Positions 5,873-10,962 of a stretch of DNA of 10,962 nucleotides are shown here, one piece after another. Position numbers and translations under genes: made by a program. A model generated the notes under the pieces. It worked only from the letters and a program-made list of their open reading frames with translations. It was not told the origin of the DNA and searched no databases. Numbering within the stretch: position 1 is the stretch's first letter; each line of letters begins with the position of its first letter. The DNA comes from CAZEDL01 sp964585245. GTDB lineage: Bacteria > Patescibacteriota > Patescibacteriia > Magasanikbacterales > GWA2-37-8. The stretch lies in assembly GCA_964585245.1 (NCBI GenBank), contig CAZPCV010000041.1, forward strand, positions 1-10,962. Reading direction: 5' to 3'.

Positions 5873-8177
5873 GGTGCGTAATCGCGCGGTGCGCCTGGTA
5901 TTTAAAAAAATGTACGATGATGGCCTGATTTATCGCGGCTACCGTGTGGTGAATTGGTCGGTAAAGGGGCAGTCAACGTGTAGTGACGATGAATTGGTAT
6001 ATGTAGAGCGCCCGGCCAAACTTTATACGTTCAAATACAGTCATGATTTTCCGATTCCAATTGCCACCACTCGCCCCGAAACTAAACTCGGTGATACGGC
6101 GGTAGCGGTGCATCCAGAAGGAAAATGGAAGCAATACATCGGCCAAACGTTCACGGTAAAAAATGTTGGGCAAGCCGGGCATGATTTAGCCATAAAAATT
6201 ATCGCCGATGTTGGCGTGGATGAGAATTTCGGCACTGGCGCGCTTGGTGTCACACCGGCGCATAGCATGATTGACTTTGAGATGTACCAGCGTCAAAAAG
6301 CAGCAGGTGATCCGATTGGGCTAATTCAGGTGATCGGCGAAAATGGTCAGATGACGAATGAGGCCGGGAGCGAATATGATGGCCTAGCAGTAAAAGAGGC
6401 GCGGGAACGATTTGTGCAATATTTACGAGAGCACAATTTGCTAATTGAAGAAAAAGAGATTGTTCAAAATGTCAGCACGTCTGATCGGTTCAAAGATGTG
6501 GTCGAGCCGTTGCCCAAAGTGCAATGGTTCGTGGACGTGAATAAAAAATTTGTTTTGCCGAAATCTAATATAAAGGGAATCACGTCGGGCCAAGAAGTGT
6601 CGCTCAAAGAATTAATGCAAACCGTGGTAAATACTGAACAGATACAAATTATTCCTGAGCGTTTTGAAAAAACGTATTTTCATTGGATCGATAATTTACG
6701 TGATTGGTGTATCAGCCGCCAGATTTGGTTTGGACATCAAATACCGGTTTGGTATTGTGTGAATGGAACAAGGAACAAGGAACAAGGAACAAGTGAAAAT
6801 TGTAAAAAGCCAATCGTAAGCATAGATATACTTAGTTCTTGTCCTAATTGTGGGGGAGAGGTGAGACAAGATCCCGATACCCTCGACACCTGGTTTTCTT
6901 CCGGCCTCTGGACCTTTTCCACATTGCTTGAAAAAAATAATTTTGAAAAATATCAAACGCTTGAAGATTGGTTGGCTCATTCAGACGATTTCAAAAAATT
7001 TCACCCCACCACCGTACTCGAAACCGGTTATGATATTTTGTTTTTCTGGGTGGCGCGCATGATACTCATGACCAGCTATGCAATCGGCGATGTACCGTTT
7101 AAAACAGTGTATCTGCATGGACTAGTGCGCGATGAACAGGGCAGAAAGATGAGCAAAACCTTGGACAATATTATCAATCCGCTCGACATGATCGATACCT
7201 ACGGCGCAGATGCCACGCGGTTATCGCTTCTTGTCGGCACGGGGCCGGGCAATGACCTGAAATTATCCGAAGAAAAAATTGCCGGGTTCAGAAATTTTAC
7301 CAATAAGCTGTGGAATATTTGTCGGTTCATGCTCCTTACGATCGAGAGTCCGAAAATCGATTGCGCCGAGCCGCAGCCAAAAACCTTATTTGATCGTTGG
7401 TTTTTGGATCAGCTCAATGATACGGTAAAGCTCGTTAGCACTTCGCTTGATCAGTATCAATTTTCCGGCGCGGGCGAATTATTGCGCACGTTTACGTGGG
7501 ATCAACTGGCCGATTGGTATTTGGAAATTGCCAAAATCGAAGGCGATAAGTCTCAGATTTTGAATTATGCACTGAATACTATTTTGAAACTCTGGCATCC
7601 GTTCATGCCGTTTGTCACCGAAGCGATTTGGAGCGAGGTGTATGGCGAAGGGTCGCCGCTCCTCGTGGCAGCGTGGCCCAAAGCAGTGGACTTAAAACAG
7701 GATGAAGCGGTTTTGAACGATGTTACCTTGATTCGCGATTGTATCGTAGCCATTCGCACGGCCCGGGCCGACAACAAAATTGAGCCAAGCAAAAAAATTA
7801 AAGTTAGCATAGCCGGCGGGGTGAATACCCGCGTGCTCCAAGAACATGCCAAACATCTGGCGCAGTTACGCACCGGCGTAGAAGAAATAAGAGTGGAAGA
7901 AGAGGTGGTAAAACCGGCAAATGCCCTGGTACTGTTAGTAAAAAATGTTTCAATCTTTGTTGATTTAGCCGGAGCGGTGGATGTAGAAAAGGAGAAAAAA
8001 CGCTTGACCGAAGAGTTGGAAAGAGCCGAGAAATACGTTTCTATTTTAGAAAAAAAATTAAGTAATCAAGAATTTATAAATAAAGCACCAAAAACAGTGG
8101 TGGATGCCGAGAATAAAAAATTAAACGACTGTCGGGATGAAATAAAACGAATAAAAGATCAGCTTTATTCATTATAA
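5763..8177 (+). CDS. valS: Valyl-tRNA synthetase, main part, in a shifted frame
   Basis: The open frame starts at 5763, but homology to ValRS begins at about 5796 with YDTIVNQSKKMGASLDWSREAYTLDE. The rest is a complete class I ValRS body: the CP1 editing domain (TTRPETKLGDTAVAVHPE; TGALGVTPAHSMIDFE), DWCISRQIWFGHQIPVWYC, a zinc knuckle (C...C, then CPNC), DTLDTWFSSGLW, the KMSKS loop as KMSKT (7146-7160), an anticodon-binding helical domain, and the C-terminal coiled-coil arm typical of ValRS. ValRS attaches valine to tRNA-Val and clears mischarged threonine. Joined to the N-terminal part, the protein would be about 910 aa, close to family length. The downstream frame is fully intact over 2.4 kb, so the break is recent, a sequencing or assembly error, or (less likely) bypassed. 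No slippery heptamer is visible at the junction. Confidence 0.93.
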   Translation: MNWAARHFWIAYDTIVNQSKKMGASLDWSREAYTLDEVRNRAVRLVFKKMYDDGLIYRGYRVVNWSVKGQSTCSDDELVYVERPAKLYTFKYSHDFPIPIATTRPETKLGDTAVAVHPEGKWKQYIGQTFTVKNVGQAGHDLAIKIIADVGVDENFGTGALGVTPAHSMIDFEMYQRQKAAGDPIGLIQVIGENGQMTNEAGSEYDGLAVKEARERFVQYLREHNLLIEEKEIVQNVSTSDRFKDVVEPLPKVQWFVDVNKKFVLPKSNIKGITSGQEVSLKELMQTVVNTEQIQIIPERFEKTYFHWIDNLRDWCISRQIWFGHQIPVWYCVNGTRNKEQGTSENCKKPIVSIDILSSCPNCGGEVRQDPDTLDTWFSSGLWTFSTLLEKNNFEKYQTLEDWLAHSDDFKKFHPTTVLETGYDILFFWVARMILMTSYAIGDVPFKTVYLHGLVRDEQGRKMSKTLDNIINPLDMIDTYGADATRLSLLVGTGPGNDLKLSEEKIAGFRNFTNKLWNICRFMLLTIESPKIDCAEPQPKTLFDRWFLDQLNDTVKLVSTSLDQYQFSGAGELLRTFTWDQLADWYLEIAKIEGDKSQILNYALNTILKLWHPFMPFVTEAIWSEVYGEGSPLLVAAWPKAVDLKQDEAVLNDVTLIRDCIVAIRTARADNKIEPSKKIKVSIAGGVNTRVLQEHAKHLAQLRTGVEEIRVEEEVVKPANALVLLVKNVSIFVDLAGAVDVEKEKKRLTEELERAEKYVSILEKKLSNQEFINKAPKTVVDAENKKLNDCRDEIKRIKDQLYSL
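6765..6792 (+). repeat. Four tandem copies of GGAACAA within valS
   Basis: GGAACAA is repeated perfectly four times (28 bases). It encodes the low-complexity stretch GTRNKEQGT between the first two zinc-ligand cysteines of the ValRS knuckle (WYC ... NC). Seven is not a multiple of three, so a gain or loss of one or two copies would break the frame; only changes by three copies would keep it. Confidence 0.9.
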
Positions 8178-8183
8178 ATTTTT

Positions 8184-8687
8184 ATGAGAAGGATCCGAGA
8201 TTCATTTGGACCATCCGATTTTGAAGCAAAACTGAATGTTGCAGAACGTAAAGTGCCTGTTGCAGAAATTAAAGAACGCCTGCTGACTGATTTAGAAAGT
8301 TTTAATAGCGGTTTTGAAAACATCAAAGGGCAAGTAGCAGAGGTGATAGCAAAAACCCCGGAGGATTTTATTATTGATTCTAATATTCGTACGGCGTTGA
8401 TTAAAATGTTAAAACCAGCCCAAATTAAGGGGGTTAATAGAAAAAATTTAGAATTTCTTGATGCAAAATTGTACCAGTCCCCAGAATTAGGTTTAAAATT
8501 AACTGCAACAGAACATGGCGATGCAAATTCACGAACTATACATACTGAAAACAAAATTACTATCCTTTTAAATGATGCCTTGCCAGCTGAGATATCAAAC
8601 AGGGTGTTCACTAAGCGCTCTTTGGGTTTATTAATAAGTGAATGGCCGGATTATTATGCTTCGATGAAAGATCGGCTTAATAAGTAA
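8184..8687 (+). CDS. Hypothetical protein, 167 aa
   Basis: I do not recognise this protein. It is predicted cytosolic and mixed alpha/beta, with a basic start (MRRIRDSFG), no cysteines, no signal peptide and no membrane helix. A helical first half (AEIKERLLTDLESFNSGFENIKGQVAEVIAK) is followed by a short beta-like section (LGLKLTATEH, NKITILLNDALP). It begins six bases after the valS stop, so it is almost certainly co-transcribed with valS. The ATG lacks a Shine-Dalgarno site; TATAAA (8173-8178) overlaps the valS stop codon and lies five bases before the ATG. Base composition is AT-rich and matches the 147-aa gene that follows. Confidence 0.7.
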   Translation: MRRIRDSFGPSDFEAKLNVAERKVPVAEIKERLLTDLESFNSGFENIKGQVAEVIAKTPEDFIIDSNIRTALIKMLKPAQIKGVNRKNLEFLDAKLYQSPELGLKLTATEHGDANSRTIHTENKITILLNDALPAEISNRVFTKRSLGLLISEWPDYYASMKDRLNK

Positions 8688-8766
8688 AATTCTGACAACG
8701 CAGATAATGATTCGGTTCAATAATTTGTGATTTCAAAAAATAGAATGAATACCTGGATATATTTAT

Positions 8767-9210
8767 ATGGAAAAGCCAAAGCCACCTAGGTTTGTGGGTA
8801 CAATCGAAGGGATTGAAAGAACCCCCGAACAAAAAACGGTGGATGAGATTGTTACAGAGCTTTTAAGTGTGTACGAAGAGTGTGAGCAAGATTTAGAAAT
8901 ATTGTTAGCGGGCCTTAAGAAAAATCACAATACTTGGAGCGAACCTCAGTTTACGCAAGCAAGGGTATTGGTAGAGAGAGTTTTTAAAGCCACTAATACT
9001 AATCATTATCGCATACTCAAAAGTGATCCGCGCTATAGTGCCCTAAACACAGAAGCACAGAGGTTATTGTGGACAAATTTTATAGCTCAAGTTGATAATT
9101 TTTATTATAATTTTCAATATTTGGCCTATTCTATAAAACCAAAAAATTTTCGAGAGGCGTTGAGGGTTATGAAAAGAAGCTTGGCTGCAGTGGTCGCTGA
9201 ATTAAAATAA
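8767..9210 (+). CDS. Hypothetical protein, 147 aa
   Basis: I do not recognise this protein. It is probably all-helical and soluble (TVDEIVTELLSVYEECEQDLEILLAGLKK; FREALRVMKRSLAAVVAELK), with an aromatic centre (NFIAQVDNFYYNFQYLAYSIKP) and no catalytic or metal-binding pattern. The ATG is preceded by TATATT (8758-8763) and no Shine-Dalgarno site. The gap before it (8688-8766) shows nothing notable. It ends five bases before tyrS, so the two are likely co-transcribed, but the position alone does not show a role in charging tRNA. Confidence 0.7.
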   Translation: MEKPKPPRFVGTIEGIERTPEQKTVDEIVTELLSVYEECEQDLEILLAGLKKNHNTWSEPQFTQARVLVERVFKATNTNHYRILKSDPRYSALNTEAQRLLWTNFIAQVDNFYYNFQYLAYSIKPKNFREALRVMKRSLAAVVAELK

Positions 9211-9215
9211 TTTGT

Positions 9216-10697
9216 ATGACACATATTCCGAAAAAACAACAAATTGATGAACTTTTAATCCGTGGGGTAGAACACGTCTACCCCAAGCCAGAATTTTTGG
9301 CTGCGCGTTTGGCCGAATCGAAGCCACTCACGCTCTACACCGGCTACGATCCTACCGCTGATACGCTGCATATTGGGCACGGCATCTCACTGTTAAAGTT
9401 GCGTCAGTTTCAAGAGCTCGGCCACAAAGTGATCATGCTTATCGGCGATTTCACCGGTATGATCGGCGACCCTACCGACAAATCAGCCGCTCGCAAAAAA
9501 TTAACGCGCGAAGAAGTGTTGAAAAATTGCGTGAAATATAAAGAACAGGCGGCCGCAATTTTGGATTTTGAAGGGAAAAATCCAGCTGAGATTAAATTTA
9601 ATAGTGAGTGGTTGGGAAAAATGAATTTTGCGGATGTGCTCGAACTAGCGGCACATTTTACAGTGCAGCAGATGTTGCAGCGCGATATGTTTCAGCGTCG
9701 GTACAAAGGGGAAGTGCAGTGCCCTCATTGTTCCGAATTATTTGTGCCGAGTTTTTTATTGGAGAATTATACAATAACAAAAGACCCAAAACTCGCGGAG
9801 TTAACTGCAATTGGGTGGGGTATAGGCAAAGGAGTAATTGTTGAGAGGTGCACAAAGTGTGAGAAAAACATTATTTCCGAGGAAGATAGAATAAAAATTG
9901 TTAATTTTGAAAAAGATAATAAATTTGAAGAAGCGCGAGAGTTGGTTAATAATAATTACGGTCGCTATTTTCGTTACCCAAAACCAATTTATCTCCACGA
10001 ATTTTTATACCCGCTCATGCAAGGTTACGACAGTGTGGCCATGGACGTTGACGGCGAAGTGGGCGGCAACGATCAAACCTTCAACATGCTTGCTGGGCGT
10101 ACCCTAATGAAAGAAATGACAGGTAAAGAGAAATTTGTCCTGACGGTAAAATTGCTGGCTGATGACAGTGGCAAAAAAATGGGCAAGAGCGAAGGAAATA
10201 TGATAGCTCTGTCCGACTCGCCCGAAGATATGTTTGGCAAGGTAATGCGCTGGAGCGATGGCATGATTAAGCCCGCGTTTGAATTATGCACCCGCGTACC
10301 AATGGCGGAAATTGACGAAATCATGGCGGCCAAAAATCCGCGTGATGCCAAGCTGCGTTTGGCGTTTGAAATCACCAAGCAGTTTTTAGGTGTAAAAGAA
10401 GCTGAACAGGGTAAAAAGAGATTTGAGGAGGTAGTGCAAAAAAAAGAAATACCAACTGAAAACATCGAAGAATATAAGCTTAGTAGGTATAGCGATGGTG
10501 TTATTTTTAATGCTGATATTATTTCTGTTTTACTCTATTCAAATTTGTGTTTAAGTCGAACTGACGCACGTCGACAGCTAGCAAATGGAGGAGTCTATGT
10601 TAATGGTAAGAGAGTAGAGCCTTTTGATATTGCCTTTAAAATTAAACCCGGCGATGTTGTTAAAAAAGGGCCGCATTCTTTGCGCAAGATAGTCTAA
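9216..10697 (+). CDS. tyrS: Tyrosyl-tRNA synthetase with a zinc-ribbon-like insertion
   Basis: This enzyme attaches tyrosine to tRNA-Tyr. Class I signatures are clear: YTGYDPTADTLHIGH with HIGH at residues 52-55, GDFTGMIGDPT (77-87), LHEFLYPLMQGYDSVAMDVDGEVGGNDQTFN (260-290), and the KMSKS loop as KMGKS (321-325). An S4 RNA-binding domain ends the protein (about 433-493; LSRTDARRQLANGGVYVNGKRV). At 493 aa it is longer than the usual 400-430. The excess is a segment of about 90 residues (165-255; 9708-9980) between MFQRRYK and KPIYLHEF, positions that are normally almost adjacent. It contains CPHC (169-172) and CTKC (212-215), a CX2C-X39-CX2C pattern able to bind zinc, then a charged helical stretch. 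The insert is in frame and AT-rich. The start follows the previous stop by five bases and has no Shine-Dalgarno site. Confidence 0.95.
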   Translation: MTHIPKKQQIDELLIRGVEHVYPKPEFLAARLAESKPLTLYTGYDPTADTLHIGHGISLLKLRQFQELGHKVIMLIGDFTGMIGDPTDKSAARKKLTREEVLKNCVKYKEQAAAILDFEGKNPAEIKFNSEWLGKMNFADVLELAAHFTVQQMLQRDMFQRRYKGEVQCPHCSELFVPSFLLENYTITKDPKLAELTAIGWGIGKGVIVERCTKCEKNIISEEDRIKIVNFEKDNKFEEARELVNNNYGRYFRYPKPIYLHEFLYPLMQGYDSVAMDVDGEVGGNDQTFNMLAGRTLMKEMTGKEKFVLTVKLLADDSGKKMGKSEGNMIALSDSPEDMFGKVMRWSDGMIKPAFELCTRVPMAEIDEIMAAKNPRDAKLRLAFEITKQFLGVKEAEQGKKRFEEVVQKKEIPTENIEEYKLSRYSDGVIFNADIISVLLYSNLCLSRTDARRQLANGGVYVNGKRVEPFDIAFKIKPGDVVKKGPHSLRKIV

Positions 10698-10732
10698 CAA
10701 AATTATGGTAGAAAAATAGCTAAAAAATTCAT

Positions 10733-10962
10733 ATGATGGATACGTTCAAACAACACATTGTCCAGTTACTGCAGAAGGCCGGCCTCCCCGACGGAGTGTC
10801 CTTATCCGTACCTACTAATCCAGAGATGGGGGATTTTAGCTTGCCGTGTTTTACTCTCGCTAAAGAATGGAAAGTGTCCCCGGCCGAAGCGGCGCAGCGC
10901 GTAGTGAATATGCTCGAAAAATCGGAGGCCGAGAAAGACGAATTGTTGCAGGATTTTTCGGT
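10733..10962 (+). CDS. argS: Arginyl-tRNA synthetase, N-terminal part (runs off the window)
   Basis: About 76 codons are visible, beginning MMDTFKQHIVQLLQKAGL. The segment PTNPEMGDFSLPCFTLAKE matches the conserved N-terminal additional domain of ArgRS (usual form NPE-x-GD), which recognises the D-loop of tRNA-Arg. The catalytic HIGH motif would lie beyond the window. Two adjacent ATG codons (10733 and 10736) are both possible starts; neither has a Shine-Dalgarno site and the first is preceded by AAAATT-CAT. It begins 35 bases after the tyrS stop with no terminator between, so tyrS and argS are probably one transcript. Confidence 0.85.
   Translation, partial: MMDTFKQHIVQLLQKAGLPDGVSLSVPTNPEMGDFSLPCFTLAKEWKVSPAEAAQRVVNMLEKSEAEKDELLQDFS

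Noticed and set aside
9708..9980. Intein or self-splicing intron within tyrS
   Set aside because: The segment is only about 90 codons, is in frame, has no Cys/Ser/Thr splice-junction pattern with a terminal His-Asn, and has no homing-endonuclease motif. A domain insertion fits better.

Overview
The window looks like a chromosomal stretch of a low-to-mid GC bacterium, most probably a member of the Patescibacteria/CPR. That placement is an inference from three things: the CPR-like form of the DHH-family protein and of valyl-tRNA synthetase, the compact gene layout, and gene starts without Shine-Dalgarno sites. No rRNA or complete tRNA gene is visible to confirm it.

Layout, left to right. Positions 3-53 are the last codons of a gene whose C-terminus resembles cofactor-independent phosphoglycerate mutase. 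A full gpmI follows 10 bases later, so gpmI is probably a tandem pair. Positions 1648-2216 hold no convincing gene. They contain an AT-rich hairpin, a roughly 395-bp GC-richer element bounded by imperfect inverted repeats with hairpin tips, and a minus-strand terminator. A DHH-family phosphoesterase-like gene with eroded metal-binding motifs lies on the minus strand (2217-3380) behind a textbook promoter. A second textbook promoter at 3562-3590 points the other way, into a block of about 1.1 kb (roughly 3655-4745) that is much more GC-rich than its surroundings. This block carries one lipoprotein gene with an Ig-like domain and the only Shine-Dalgarno-type start in the window. It is either transferred DNA or an assembly chimera. 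A strong terminator (4772-4806) closes this unit.

The right half is a plus-strand cluster of aminoacyl-tRNA synthetase genes separated by small unknown genes: an unknown 175-aa gene, valS (broken into two frames near position 5796), unknown genes of 167 and 147 aa, tyrS, and the start of argS. The synthetases charge tRNA with valine, tyrosine and arginine; the unknown genes share their orientation and spacing but have no recognisable function.

Four points most deserve follow-up. TyrRS carries an insertion of about 90 residues with two CxxC pairs inside its catalytic domain. ValRS has a frame break with apparent loss of about eight residues. ValRS also has four copies of a 7-bp repeat inside its zinc knuckle. 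The GC-rich lipoprotein block differs from everything around it.
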